Shown piece by piece: positions 8,456 to 17,305 of a DNA stretch of 64,000 nt. The translations under genes and the position numbers were made by a program. The stretch's first letter is position 1; each line of letters opens with the position of its first letter. The notes under the pieces are model-generated. The model did not search any database and was not told where the DNA came from. It saw nothing but the letters and a program-made list of their open reading frames with translations. This DNA is from Paraburkholderia sp. BL21I4N1 (GTDB taxonomy: Bacteria; Pseudomonadota; Gammaproteobacteria; Burkholderiales; Burkholderiaceae), in contig NZ_PVEN01000023.1 of the NCBI RefSeq assembly GCF_002973525.1, positions 25,481-89,480 of the forward strand, in the 5' to 3' direction.

Positions 8456-8482
8456 GTATACCCCTGATTTAATTAGGTATAC
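8456..8482. promoter_or_regulatory. Inverted repeat upstream of the ABC importer operon
   Basis: GTATACC (8456-8462) and GGTATAC (8476-8482) form a perfect 7-bp inverted repeat around a 13-bp AT-rich centre. It lies about 95 bp upstream of the binding-protein gene. The size and symmetry fit an operator for a dimeric regulator such as the LysR protein at 11788 or the XRE-cupin protein at 6871. Confidence 0.5.
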
Positions 8483-8575
8483 GAAATGGTAGATCGAAAA
8501 GAAGAGGTGCAGTATCGATTAGAAGAGCCTCCTTGCAGTGATTACTTTAAAAGCAAAATTACCCCGGAGACAGTC

Positions 8576-9349
8576 ATGAAGAAGCTCGTTGCGTGCGTTG
8601 CGCTTGCCGTTGTTGCATCCAGTGGATTTGCGAAAGAGTGGTCGACAATCCGATTCGGTGTGGATGCGACCTACGCGCCCTTTGAATCGAAGAGCTCTGA
8701 CGGGAAGGTCGTCGGCTTCGATATCGATCTCGGCAACGAGATCTGCGCACGATTAAAGGCGAAGTGCGTATGGGTCGAAAGTGATTTCGACGGTTTGATC
8801 CCGGCATTGAAAGCGAAAAAGTTCGACGGTGTGCTGTCGTCTATGTCGATGACGCCGCAGCGCGCGGAGCAGATCGCGTTTTCCGCAAGGTTGTACGATG
8901 CGCCGACGAGACTCGTGGCCAAGAAGGGCGTCACGCTGGAGCCGACCGCCGAGTCGCTAAAAGGAAAATCGGTCGGCGTCGAGCAGGGGACAATCCAGGA
9001 GACGTATGCGAAGACTTATTGGGCGCCGAAGGACGTGCGCGTCGTCGCGTACCAGAACCAGGACCAAGTTTATGCTGACCTTCTGTCGGGGCGGCTGGAC
9101 GCCTCGCTGCAGGACAGCGTTCAAGCCGACATCGGTTTCCTAGAGACGCCACGCGGGACGGGCTATCAGTTCGCCGGAGGCAACATCAGTGACCCGAAGA
9201 CGCTCGGCGAGGGTGTCGGTATCGGCCTGCGCAAGGACGATGCTGACCTGAAAGCGAAGCTTAATCAGGTCATCGCCGACATGCAGAAAGACGGCACGTT
9301 CAAGAAGATCGGACAGAAGTACTTCCCGTTCGACATCTTCGGAAACTGA
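8576..9349 (+). CDS. Periplasmic basic amino acid-binding protein of an ABC importer (HisJ/ArgT type)
   Basis: A 257-residue solute-binding protein of family 3. Start ATG 8576 gives a classic Sec signal peptide (MKKLVACVALAVVASSGFA, cleavage before KEW); a CGGAGA-type site precedes it. The mature part begins with the family ligand-binding strand (IRFGVDATYAPFES) and contains the FDIDLGNEICARL and SSMSMTPQRAEQIAFS segments typical of lysine/arginine/ornithine or histidine binders. It is the first gene of an operon with two permeases and an ATPase. Substrate choice among Lys, Arg, Orn, His or opine-like derivatives cannot be settled by reading. Confidence 0.92.
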   Translation: MKKLVACVALAVVASSGFAKEWSTIRFGVDATYAPFESKSSDGKVVGFDIDLGNEICARLKAKCVWVESDFDGLIPALKAKKFDGVLSSMSMTPQRAEQIAFSARLYDAPTRLVAKKGVTLEPTAESLKGKSVGVEQGTIQETYAKTYWAPKDVRVVAYQNQDQVYADLLSGRLDASLQDSVQADIGFLETPRGTGYQFAGGNISDPKTLGEGVGIGLRKDDADLKAKLNQVIADMQKDGTFKKIGQKYFPFDIFGN

Positions 9350-9410
9350 CATTTTGCGGCGCACACGGCAATGACCGTGATGCGTCGCGTCCCTTTCTGG
9401 ATACCCTGAC

Positions 9411-10100
9411 ATGCTTTTTCAAGGATTTGGTCCGCTGCTGTGGACCGGCACGGTCGAGACCGTGAAACTCGCCGTGCTGTCGCTGGCGGCGTCGTTTACG
9501 CTCGGGTTGCTCGGCGCGGCCGCAAAGTTGTCGTCAAATCGCATGCTGGCGGCACTCGGTACTTTCTATACCACACTGATTCGTGCGGTCCCTGACCTGG
9601 TTCTGATGCTCCTGTTGTTTTACGGGATGCAGATCCTGCTCAACAACGTGACCGACATCCTCGATTGGGATCAGATCGACATCGATCCGTTCGTGGCCGG
9701 TGTCGTGACGCTGGGCTTCATTTATGGCGCATATTTCACCGAAACGTTCCGTGGCGCATTTCTTTCCGTGCCGCGCGGCCAGCTCGAAGCGGGTTTTGCG
9801 TACGGGATGACCGGCTGGCGGGTGTTCCGACGCATCCTGTTCCCGCAGATGATGCGCTTCGCGCTGCCAGGAATCGGCAATAACTGGCAGGTGCTGGTGA
9901 AGGCGACCGCACTGGTGTCGATCATCGGTCTCGCCGATGTTGTGAAAGCGTCGCAGGACGCGGGCAAGACCACACTGAACTTCTTCTTCTTCACGCTAGC
10001 GGCAGGTGCGATTTACCTTGCAATCACGACAGTTTCGAACATCGTGCTGCACCACCTTGAAAAGCGTTATTCGGTCGGTGTTCGGAGGCTCGCGCTGTGA
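9411..10100 (+). CDS. Amino acid ABC transporter permease (HisQ type)
   Basis: A 229-residue inner-membrane permease with about five helices. It has the EAA-type cytoplasmic loop for ATPase contact (LEAGFAYGMTGWRVFRRI, around residues 124-141) and the conserved segment GIGNNWQVLVKATALVS. It pairs with the next permease, whose start overlaps this gene's stop by four bases (GTGA), implying translational coupling. Closely related to the permease at 62.8-63.5 kb. Confidence 0.93.
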   Translation: MLFQGFGPLLWTGTVETVKLAVLSLAASFTLGLLGAAAKLSSNRMLAALGTFYTTLIRAVPDLVLMLLLFYGMQILLNNVTDILDWDQIDIDPFVAGVVTLGFIYGAYFTETFRGAFLSVPRGQLEAGFAYGMTGWRVFRRILFPQMMRFALPGIGNNWQVLVKATALVSIIGLADVVKASQDAGKTTLNFFFFTLAAGAIYLAITTVSNIVLHHLEKRYSVGVRRLAL

Positions 10101-10810
10101 TCAGTCTCATCAGCCAGTACTGGCAAAACTATATGTACACAGACGGGTACGGTTTCAGCGGGCTCGCAGTCACCTTGTGGCTCCTGGTGATATCCATCGT
10201 GCTTGGATTCCTGCTTGCCATACCGCTGGCCATCGCGCGCGTGTCGTCCAATCGATGGATTTCGCGGCCCGTGTGGCTGTATACGTACGTGTTCCGCGGT
10301 ACGCCGCTCTATGTGCAGCTCTTGATGTGCTACACCGGCATCTATAGCCTTCAGTTCGTTCACGAACACGTGCTGCTTGACACGTTCTTCCGCAACGCGA
10401 TGAACTGTACGTTGCTTGCGTTTGTCCTGAACGAGTGCGCGTATGCCACGGAGATCTTTGCGGGCGCTGTCAAGTCGACCGGGGCTGGTGAAATCGAAGC
10501 TGGCATCGCTTACGGGATGTCGCGCTTCAAGCTCTATACGCGGATCATTCTGCCGTCGGCGCTGCGGCGTTCATTGCCGAGTTACAGCAACGAGGTGATC
10601 CTGATGTTGCATGCGACAACGCTTGCGTTTACGACGACCGTGCCGGACATCCTGAAAGTCACGCGCGATGTGAATTCTGCGACCTATATGTCGTTCCAGG
10701 CCTATGGTCTCGCGGCGGTGCTTTATGCAACCGTCGTATTCGGGCTGATCTGGGCATTCCGAAAGCTCGAAACCCGATGGCTCGCCTATCTCGCGCCTCG
10801 GGGTCACTAA
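10097..10810 (+). CDS. Amino acid ABC transporter permease (HisM type)
   Basis: A 237-residue permease starting with GTG inside the stop of the upstream permease. It carries about five membrane helices and the EAA loop IEAGIAYGMSRFKLYTRII, followed by LPSALRRSLPSYSNEVI, characteristic of HisM-type subunits. It forms the membrane channel with the HisQ-type subunit. Confidence 0.93.
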   Translation: MISLISQYWQNYMYTDGYGFSGLAVTLWLLVISIVLGFLLAIPLAIARVSSNRWISRPVWLYTYVFRGTPLYVQLLMCYTGIYSLQFVHEHVLLDTFFRNAMNCTLLAFVLNECAYATEIFAGAVKSTGAGEIEAGIAYGMSRFKLYTRIILPSALRRSLPSYSNEVILMLHATTLAFTTTVPDILKVTRDVNSATYMSFQAYGLAAVLYATVVFGLIWAFRKLETRWLAYLAPRGH

Positions 10811-10830
10811 CGAATCAGAAGGACACACGT

Positions 10831-11598
10831 ATGTACAAGCTTATCGTTGAGGATCTTCACAAGAAGTTCGGGGACAACGAGGTGTTGAGGGGCGTTTCAA
10901 TGAAGGCGAAGGCCGGCGACGTCATCAGCATCATCGGCTCGAGCGGCTCGGGAAAAAGCACGTTCCTCCGTTGCATCAACTTCCTCGAACAACCTTGCTC
11001 GGGCCAGATCACGATCGGGACTGAACGGATTCGAACAACGCAAGACAGACGCGGCGCGCTGCAAGTCGCGGACAAAAAACAACTGCAACGGATGCGTACC
11101 AAGCTTGCGATGGTGTTTCAGCACTTTAATTTGTGGGCGCACATGAACGTCCTCGAGAATGTCATCGAGGCGCCGATGGCAGTGCTGGGGATCGGAAAGG
11201 ACGAAGCCGTGTCGCGTGCACGAAAGTATCTCGAAAAGGTCGGCCTGCCCGCCCGTGTTGAGGCCATGTACCCGTCTCACCTGTCGGGTGGACAGCAGCA
11301 GCGTGTCGCGATTGCGCGGGCGCTTGTGATGGAGCCGGAGGTGATGTTGTTCGACGAACCGACGTCGGCGCTCGACCCCGAACTCGTCGGTGAAGTCTTG
11401 AAGGTCATGCAGGCGCTGGCCGAAGAAGGCCGAACGATGGTCGTCGTTACCCATGAGATGGGGTTTGCACGAAACGTGTCCAATCATGCAATTTTCCTGC
11501 ACAAGGGGAAGGTCGAGGAGGAAGGGAATCCGCAGGATATCCTCGTCAACCCGAAGAGCGAGAGGCTCGGACAATTTCTGTCGGGGCGGTTGAAATGA
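10831..11598 (+). CDS. Amino acid ABC transporter ATP-binding protein (HisP type)
   Basis: A 255-residue ATPase powering the importer. Walker A GSSGSGKST is at 36-44, followed by the family-specific FLRCINFLEQP, Q-loop QHFNLWAHMNV, signature LSGGQQQR, Walker B VMLFDEPTSALDPE and switch His in VTHEMGFA. Start ATG 10831 is preceded by AAGGA. It is the last gene of the binding protein-permease-permease-ATPase operon. Its close paralogue at 61.2 kb shares nearly every motif. Confidence 0.95.
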   Translation: MYKLIVEDLHKKFGDNEVLRGVSMKAKAGDVISIIGSSGSGKSTFLRCINFLEQPCSGQITIGTERIRTTQDRRGALQVADKKQLQRMRTKLAMVFQHFNLWAHMNVLENVIEAPMAVLGIGKDEAVSRARKYLEKVGLPARVEAMYPSHLSGGQQQRVAIARALVMEPEVMLFDEPTSALDPELVGEVLKVMQALAEEGRTMVVVTHEMGFARNVSNHAIFLHKGKVEEEGNPQDILVNPKSERLGQFLSGRLK

Positions 11599-11787
11599 CA
11601 CTTTGCCCGGCGCGGCATATTTTCTGAATGAACGTGCGGGAGGCGGGAGCGGACCACCTTGCTGGCTCCCAGTCATCTGCGCTGTTTCTCGCCCGCGTGC
11701 GGCAGTATAGTTGTGGCACTTCGGAAAAAGTGACGCAGCATTGATGTGGCTCGTCGAGCGTGTCGGAGAGTCTAGCAGGATCGAACG

Positions 11788-12717
11788 ATGAATTCTGACA
11801 TCACGGACGGATCGAACACTCAACCGACAACGAGAGTGTTGCCGTCGTTGCAAGCGCTCGTTTGCTTCGAGGCGGCCGCTCGCCTGGAGAGCTTCAGTCG
11901 AGCTGCACAATCGCTGCACGTGACACACGGGGCTGTCAGTCGTGCAGTCCGAGTGTTGGAGGACGATCTCGGCGTTCAATTATTTGCTCGCCGAAATCGA
12001 CGTGTCTTTCTCTCGCCGGATGGGCAAAGGTTAGCGGAGGCCGTGCGGCAGAGTTTCGACCGGATCGGCGCGGTATGTCGCGAATTCCGCGAGCGAGCCG
12101 GCGAGACCGTCTTGACGCTATCGTGCGAGCCGACGCTGATGATGCGTTGGTTGATTCCGAACATGACCTCGTTGCAGGCGCAGTCACCGCAGCTCGAGTT
12201 GCGGCTTGTCGCGGCATCTGGTCCGGCGCTGGGAGAGGGAATCGATATGGCAATTCGTCGTAATGACGTTCAATGGTCGGTGGATGTCGAGGCGACGTGT
12301 CTGTTCACGGAGCGAGTGGGGCCGGTATGTCGCCCCGAGTATGCGCCCGATTTTTTCGATGCTGCGGACGATGGCTGGCGACTCAAGGATGCCGCGCCGC
12401 TGCTGCATACGAGAACGCGGCCCAATGCGTGGCAAACGTGGGCAAAGCTGACCTCTTGCACAGGGAATGCTGCGCTGGCAGCTGGCAAGTCCTTCGAACA
12501 CTTCTATTTCAGTCTTCAAGCCGCTGCGGCTGGGGTCGGGGTTGCCATAGGCCCATGGCAACTGGTGAGGCGCGAAATCGAGAGCGGTCTGCTCGCGGCA
12601 CCCATGGCCTTTGTCGAGGACGGTTCCGCCTATTATCTGCTGGCGCGTACCCCCATCGAGGAAAGCAACGTGGGCCGTGTCGTCAGGGACTGGCTCCTGA
12701 ATCTGGCATCCGGATAG
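11788..12717 (+). CDS. LysR-family transcriptional regulator (GcvA-like)
   Basis: A 309-residue regulator. An N-terminal winged HTH (about 20-80: LQALVCFEAAARLESFSRAA, then HVTHGAVSRAVRVLE) is followed by a periplasmic-binding-type effector domain (about 105-305) containing LSCEPTLMMRWLIPNM, a hallmark of the GcvA branch. It follows the ABC importer operon by 189 bp in the same direction and is the best local candidate to regulate it. Effector unknown. Confidence 0.9.
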   Translation: MNSDITDGSNTQPTTRVLPSLQALVCFEAAARLESFSRAAQSLHVTHGAVSRAVRVLEDDLGVQLFARRNRRVFLSPDGQRLAEAVRQSFDRIGAVCREFRERAGETVLTLSCEPTLMMRWLIPNMTSLQAQSPQLELRLVAASGPALGEGIDMAIRRNDVQWSVDVEATCLFTERVGPVCRPEYAPDFFDAADDGWRLKDAAPLLHTRTRPNAWQTWAKLTSCTGNAALAAGKSFEHFYFSLQAAAAGVGVAIGPWQLVRREIESGLLAAPMAFVEDGSAYYLLARTPIEESNVGRVVRDWLLNLASG

Positions 12718-12865
12718 CACGTGTCGTCTCGATCGCTGAGATGTGCTTTTTCTCCGTTCAACGGGAAGCACATCGCGCCATGCATGAGTAGCGGTTGCAC
12801 AACCCATGCGCGGATCGAAAATCACGAGATGCAAGCCGGGAGGGTCGCTCTTCCTATGCGATCGT

Positions 12866-13150
12866 TCCCCGTACGTCCGAAGCACCTGCGCAATGACGAC
12901 TCGATATCCGTCCGGCCAGCGTGCCTGCTTCGACTTCGCTTCGAGGTGAGCCGGGTGCTTGACCAGTCGCAACAGCGCCTCTTCCGATTCCCAGCAGTAA
13001 ATACTCTGAATCAGTCGGCCGCGGCGTTTTCCCGGGTATCTTCACCGAGATATCCCGGAAGGCTGCGGGCGACTCGGTGATCTGCTGATCGAGCTCGTGG
13101 AACTCGTCGTCATACTGCCCGGCCCTGAAAATAAAGCTAGAAGAGAACAT
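12866..13150 (-). pseudogene. Broken antibiotic-biosynthesis-monooxygenase-like (ABM/dabb fold) gene
   Basis: The first part (start 13150, MFSSSFIFRAGQYDDEFHEL) and the last part (LVKHPAHLEAKSKQARWPDG, then YRVVIAQVLRTYG) belong to one about 100-residue ABM-type protein but lie in different frames. Between them the frame must shift at about 13055 (PGYLGED in one frame), passes an in-frame TGA, and shifts again before YCWESEEALLRL. No natural stop follows YRVVIAQVLRTYG in its frame. The intact protein would be a small ferredoxin-fold enzyme of unknown substrate. It is non-functional as read. Confidence 0.7.
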
Positions 13151-13451
13151 TGGGCTTCCCCTGCGGATGTGGACGCATTTGACCGGGCACGCGCATCCTG
13201 GATGCGCGGACTGCGGCTGCTTTCTTGTCGATGGTCATTTTCGTGTCGACATGCCGGGTCGATCGCGTGGGCGACGTCCAGCGAGCACGTTGCTCGGATA
13301 ATGATCAAAATGCTAGCATAGTTCAATATACTGTTCTACAATGGCGTTATATTAAACTCTTGGTGCGGTCAGAAAGTCTTCGTCGAATGATGTTCAGCGA
13401 GATCACGGGGCTGGCAACCATCTGAATGACCGGAGCGTTGCAAGGAAAGCC
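13151..13451. promoter_or_regulatory. Upstream region of the Lrp-hom operon
   Basis: About 300 bp. An AT-rich part at 13315-13360 holds GTTCAATATA (13321-13330), a 10-mer also found in reverse orientation at 7498-7507 before the B3/B4 gene. It should carry the promoter of the Lrp-type regulator; no clear palindrome is present. Confidence 0.35.
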
Positions 13452-13907
13452 ATGAAGCGTGTGCTAGACAAGGTTGACGAGAAGATTCTCGCGCAGCTCG
13501 CCGAGAACGCGAGGCTGTCTCACAACGATATCGCCGTCACGGTGAACCTGTCGCGCAACGCGGTGCGATTGCGAATCGACCGACTGGAGCGCGATGGCTT
13601 CATTCGCGGCTACACGATCATAAAAGGATCGGCGACGCCGGAGTCCGGGCCCATTCGAGCCCTGATGTTCGTGTACCGAAAAGACCGTATGCGCGGCGGC
13701 GATGTTTTGAAATACGTACGGTCGGTGCAGGAAGTCGTGACATGCGACGTCATGAGCGGCGACCTGGATGTTGTCCTCCATGTTGAAGCGGTGAGTGTTG
13801 ATCGAATTCACAAGCTGTGGGACGAGATTTCTGCGCTTCCCGAGGTGCTCAACACCGTCACCTCGTTCGTCCTTACCCGTGCAAAAGGCAATCCGCACGG
13901 CGCCTGA
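13452..13907 (+). CDS. Lrp/AsnC-family transcriptional regulator
   Basis: A 151-residue feast/famine regulator. An N-terminal HTH (about 5-55, DEKILAQLAENARLSHNDIA, with the family linker DGFIRGYTI) is followed by a RAM ligand-binding/oligomerisation domain (about 65-145) with VTCDVMSGDLDVVLHVEA. It lies 138 bp upstream of a homoserine dehydrogenase gene in the same direction and probably senses an amino acid of that pathway (inference). Confidence 0.9.
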   Translation: MKRVLDKVDEKILAQLAENARLSHNDIAVTVNLSRNAVRLRIDRLERDGFIRGYTIIKGSATPESGPIRALMFVYRKDRMRGGDVLKYVRSVQEVVTCDVMSGDLDVVLHVEAVSVDRIHKLWDEISALPEVLNTVTSFVLTRAKGNPHGA

Positions 13908-14045
13908 ACGCCTTCGCGTCCGAATCAAGCATTTCGAACATTCGCGAGCCAATTGCTCGTAATTTCGTTCAAGCTGCCATATTTCGACTGCCAAGCGTGT
14001 TCGATAACATTTTCGCTATCTTTCCACTACGACGAAGGTGCTGAA

Positions 14046-15095
14046 GTGAGCGAATACAAGGTTGCATTGATCGGGTTTGGCGGCGTGAACAGGGCGCTTG
14101 CGCAGTTGGCAGCGGAGAACAATGCCAAGTGGCAAAGCGAGTTGGGCTTCCAGCTGAAGATCGTCGGCATCAGCGACTTGCACCTTGGGTCGGTCATTCG
14201 CCCCGATGGTCTCGATCTGAACGCGCTGCGCAATCTCCCGACGGAGAAAGGGGCTCTGGCGGAGCTGTCGGGCGGCAGCATCGACGCTGCGACCGAACAT
14301 GTCATCGAGACGTCCGGAGCAGACATCGTGGCTGAAGCGACCTTCACCAACGCGGTCAACGGTGAACCGGCAACGTCGTACTGCCGCCTTGCGCTGAGCA
14401 AGGGTATCAGCGTCGTTACGACCAACAAGGGGCCGGTGGCTTTCCATGCACAAGCGTTGAAGCGCGAAGCTGCGGTGAACGGCGTGCATTTCGAATACGA
14501 AGGCGCGGTCATGAGCGGGACGCCCGTCATTCGCCTTGCGAAGGAACTGCTTGCCGGGGCCGAGCTAAAAGGCTTCGAAGGCATTCTCAACGGGACATCG
14601 AATTTCGTGCTGTCGAGCATGGAGTCCGGCCTCAGTTTCACGGAAGCAGTCGAGAAGGCTCAACGTCTCGGTTATGCAGAGGCCGACCCGACTGCCGATA
14701 TCGAAGGGCACGACGTCCGCCTGAAGGTCGTTATCCTGGCAAACGAGTTGCTTGGCGCAAAGCTCAAGCCGGCCGATGTGCCGTGCAAGGGCATCAGCGA
14801 CTTGACGCTGCAAAGCATCCACGACGCCGCTGCTGCGAATGCGCGGTGGAAGCTGATCGGCAGTGCATCCAGAATGGCCGATGGCACCGTGCGAGCCAGC
14901 GTCGAGCCGAAGCTGCTGCCGCTGGAAAATTCGCTGGCGGCGGTGGGCGACGCCATCAATGCAGTGACGTTCCGCACCGGCGTGTTGGGCGATGTGACGG
15001 TACGCGGCCCCGGTGCTGGCCGGGTGGAAACCGCATACGCGCTGCTTGCGGACATCATCAGTATCCACAAAGCGAAGGTCGCACAGGGGAAATGA
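14046..15095 (+). CDS. hom: Homoserine dehydrogenase
   Basis: Interconverts homoserine and aspartate semialdehyde with NAD(P). The 349-residue protein has an N-terminal Rossmann segment (VALIGFGGVNRAL), the NKGP substrate-loop motif, the YEGAVMSGTPVI block and the signature GILNGTSNFVL followed by GYAEADPTADIEGHDVRLK. It lacks the C-terminal ACT domain of feedback-regulated biosynthetic forms. The start is GTG 14046 after an AAGG site. Its stop overlaps the start of the aldehyde dehydrogenase gene (ATGA), so the two are coupled. The regulator and partner enzymes suggest a catabolic role, oxidising homoserine (inference). Confidence 0.9.
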   Translation: MSEYKVALIGFGGVNRALAQLAAENNAKWQSELGFQLKIVGISDLHLGSVIRPDGLDLNALRNLPTEKGALAELSGGSIDAATEHVIETSGADIVAEATFTNAVNGEPATSYCRLALSKGISVVTTNKGPVAFHAQALKREAAVNGVHFEYEGAVMSGTPVIRLAKELLAGAELKGFEGILNGTSNFVLSSMESGLSFTEAVEKAQRLGYAEADPTADIEGHDVRLKVVILANELLGAKLKPADVPCKGISDLTLQSIHDAAAANARWKLIGSASRMADGTVRASVEPKLLPLENSLAAVGDAINAVTFRTGVLGDVTVRGPGAGRVETAYALLADIISIHKAKVAQGK

Positions 15096-16513
15096 ACATG
15101 AACAACGTTGCGTTTCCCGTCACCGCGTCCCATAGCGTCATTACCGTCAACAATCCGTTCGACGGCACTCAAGTTGGAACCGTCGTGAATATGCCGGCGG
15201 AGCGCGCCGAGTCTCTCATCGACATCGCTCGAGACGGGGCAAAGGTGGCTCGCGCGCTGCCGCGGCACGAACGTGCCCGTATCCTAGAGACCTGTGCCGT
15301 ACTGGTCGAGCGCGACAAGGAGGCGTTTGCTGCGCTCATCGTGGACGAGGCCGGCAAAACGCTCAAGCAGGCACAGAAGGAAGTGCTTCGTTGCGTCAAC
15401 ACGCTCAAGCTGTCGGCCGACGAAGCGCGCCGCAACGGTGGCGAGGTCGTGCCGTTCGATTCGTACGTGGGCTCGGAAGACCGTCAAGGCTGGTTCACGC
15501 GCGAACCGCTCGGGGTGATCGTCGCAATCACGCCGTACAACGATCCGCTCAACCTCGTCGCTCACAAGCTGGGGCCGGCGATTGCCGGCGGCAATTCGGT
15601 CGTGCTGAAGCCGTCCGAACTCGCGCCGTTGTCCGCGATCAAGCTGGTGGACTATCTGAACATCGCCGGCTTGCCGCCTAATGTCATCTCGATCGCGACC
15701 GGCGGGCCGGCCCTCGGCGAGGCGCTCGTTTCCGCTCGAGATGTGCGGATGATCTCGTTCACAGGCGGATTCGTGACAGGCGAAAGGATCGCACGTACCG
15801 CCGGTCTGAAGAAGCTCGCAATGGACCTCGGCGGCAACGCGCCCGTCATTGTGATGGACGACTGCGATCTCGAGGACGCTGTCGAATCGTGCGTGTCAGG
15901 TGCCTACTGGGCTGCGGGCCAGAACTGCATCGGCACGCAACGGATCCTCGTCCACGCGCGAATTTACGACGCATTCAGGGAGCGCTTCGTTGCGCTGACC
16001 CAAGCGTTGAAGGTTGGCAATCCGGCGCTGCCTGACACCGACGTCGGCCCGATGATTACCGCTCAAGCCGCGCGACGCACCGAAGACATCGTCAGCGATG
16101 CGATTCGTCAGGGTGCGAAGCTCTTGTGCGGCAACGTTCGTGATGACTCGCTCTATGCGCCGACCGTTCTGGAGGACGTGAGCTTCCATTGTGATCTGTG
16201 GACTCAGGAAATCTTTAGTCCGGTCGTAGTGCTGCGGAAGATCGACTCGATCGATGAAGCACTGGACCTCGCGAATCTCCCGGAGTACAGCCTGCATGCC
16301 GGCATCTTCACCAGGGATCTGGAGGTTGCCCTGAAGGCGGCCGACAGGCTCGAGGCAGGCGGGGTCATGATTAACGACTCTTCGGACTATCGCTTCGATG
16401 CGATGCCGTTTGGCGGCTTCAAGTATGGGAGCCTCGGACGTGAAGGCGTGCGATTTGCGTATGAAGACATGACGCAACCAAAGGTTGTCTGCATCCGCAA
16501 GACGGGCCGTTGA
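15092..16513 (+). CDS. Aldehyde dehydrogenase family protein
   Basis: A 473-residue NAD(P)-dependent aldehyde dehydrogenase. Visible parts are the oxyanion Asn N150 in TPYNDPLN, cofactor-binding KPSE at 173-176, SFTGGFVTGE, and the catalytic Cys C279 in AAGQNCIG. The motif that normally reads ELGG, with the general-base Glu, reads DLGG here (D245), a conservative but unusual change. ATG 15092 overlaps the hom stop; a second ATG is at 15098. Coupled to homoserine dehydrogenase, it could oxidise aspartate semialdehyde to aspartate, completing homoserine breakdown; this is inference, and other semialdehydes are possible. Confidence 0.87.
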   Translation: MNMNNVAFPVTASHSVITVNNPFDGTQVGTVVNMPAERAESLIDIARDGAKVARALPRHERARILETCAVLVERDKEAFAALIVDEAGKTLKQAQKEVLRCVNTLKLSADEARRNGGEVVPFDSYVGSEDRQGWFTREPLGVIVAITPYNDPLNLVAHKLGPAIAGGNSVVLKPSELAPLSAIKLVDYLNIAGLPPNVISIATGGPALGEALVSARDVRMISFTGGFVTGERIARTAGLKKLAMDLGGNAPVIVMDDCDLEDAVESCVSGAYWAAGQNCIGTQRILVHARIYDAFRERFVALTQALKVGNPALPDTDVGPMITAQAARRTEDIVSDAIRQGAKLLCGNVRDDSLYAPTVLEDVSFHCDLWTQEIFSPVVVLRKIDSIDEALDLANLPEYSLHAGIFTRDLEVALKAADRLEAGGVMINDSSDYRFDAMPFGGFKYGSLGREGVRFAYEDMTQPKVVCIRKTGR

Positions 16514-16539
16514 TTTTACGCAGCAGACGGTTTGCCCCG

Positions 16540-16573
16540 GCGGCTCACTGCACATTGGTGAGCCGCTTTGCTT
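16540..16573 (+). terminator. Rho-independent terminator-like hairpin after the aldehyde dehydrogenase gene
   Basis: GCGGCTCAC (16540-16548) and GTGAGCCGC (16558-16566) form a perfect 9-bp stem with a 9-base loop, followed by TTTGCTT. It ends the hom-aldehyde dehydrogenase transcript before the permease relic. Confidence 0.7.
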
Positions 16574-16640
16574 GTAGGCGGAAGTCGATCGGCACCACCG
16601 GTCGAGTTCGGGAGGCAAACAAAGGAAGGAGGCGGCATTA

Positions 16641-17266
16641 GTGAGTCAGAATATACGCGCCGACAACGAGACGTTGCGGGCGCGCCAGGTACAGATGATT
16701 ACCATTGACGGCGCGATTGAAAGCGGATCGTTCATGGGTGCGAGCGCGTGCCTGGCAGCAGCCGGCCCCTCGTTGTTTTTCGTGTACGCCGTGTGTGGAT
16801 TCTTCGCGTGGCTGATCATTCGGGCGTCGGGAGAGCTGGTGATGTACCGGCCGACGACCGCGTCCTTCGTTTCCTATGCGCGCAAGTTTTACGGCGTCGG
16901 AATTGCAATCACGCGGACAGCGGTGCTGCTGATCGGCTCGTGGGCGACCATCATTCTGTGCCACATCAAGCTTCGAAATGGTCGCGAGCCGGGTTGGTCG
17001 ATCGGCCTGAATTCCGATGGCATTCGCCCCGTACAACGGTTACGCGACGCTTGTGTTCTGCGCTTTCATTCTCATGCTGATCGCGTTCGACTATCCGGTC
17101 AGGGACATACACTATCGCATCCGTTCCCTTCTACGGTGCGGCGCTGGTCGTTGGCTGGCACTTGGTACGCAAGCGCGTCAAGGCCATTGCAAACGGCGAA
17201 TTGACGTTCAGTGGACGAGCCGAACAACGCGAGTACGGCACGGAGGCATTGGCGTCGAACGACTAA
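16641..17266 (+). pseudogene. Amino acid permease (AAT/APC family), internally deleted and frameshifted
   Basis: The N-terminal part (GTG start, RARQVQMITIDGAIESGSFM, then GASACLAAAGPSLFFVY) is the first roughly 80 residues of a gamma-aminobutyrate/aromatic amino acid-type permease. It then jumps to what should be near residue 370 (LLIGSWATIILCHIKLRN), so most membrane helices are missing. The C-terminus continues in other frames (YNGYATLVFCAFILMLIAFD, then YGAALVVGWHLVRKRVKAIA) to a stop at 17266. At least two frameshifts and one large deletion are needed to explain it. The gene once probably imported the substrate of the adjacent enzymes. Confidence 0.8.
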
Positions 17267-17305
17267 CCCGGGAATGCATTCCCATTCATTGTGCACAGGT
17301 GGAAC

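Noticed and set aside
14783..15091. N-terminal extension of the aldehyde dehydrogenase gene
   Set aside because: This stretch overlaps the end of homoserine dehydrogenase in another frame; the family N-terminus begins at the ATG overlapping the hom stop.
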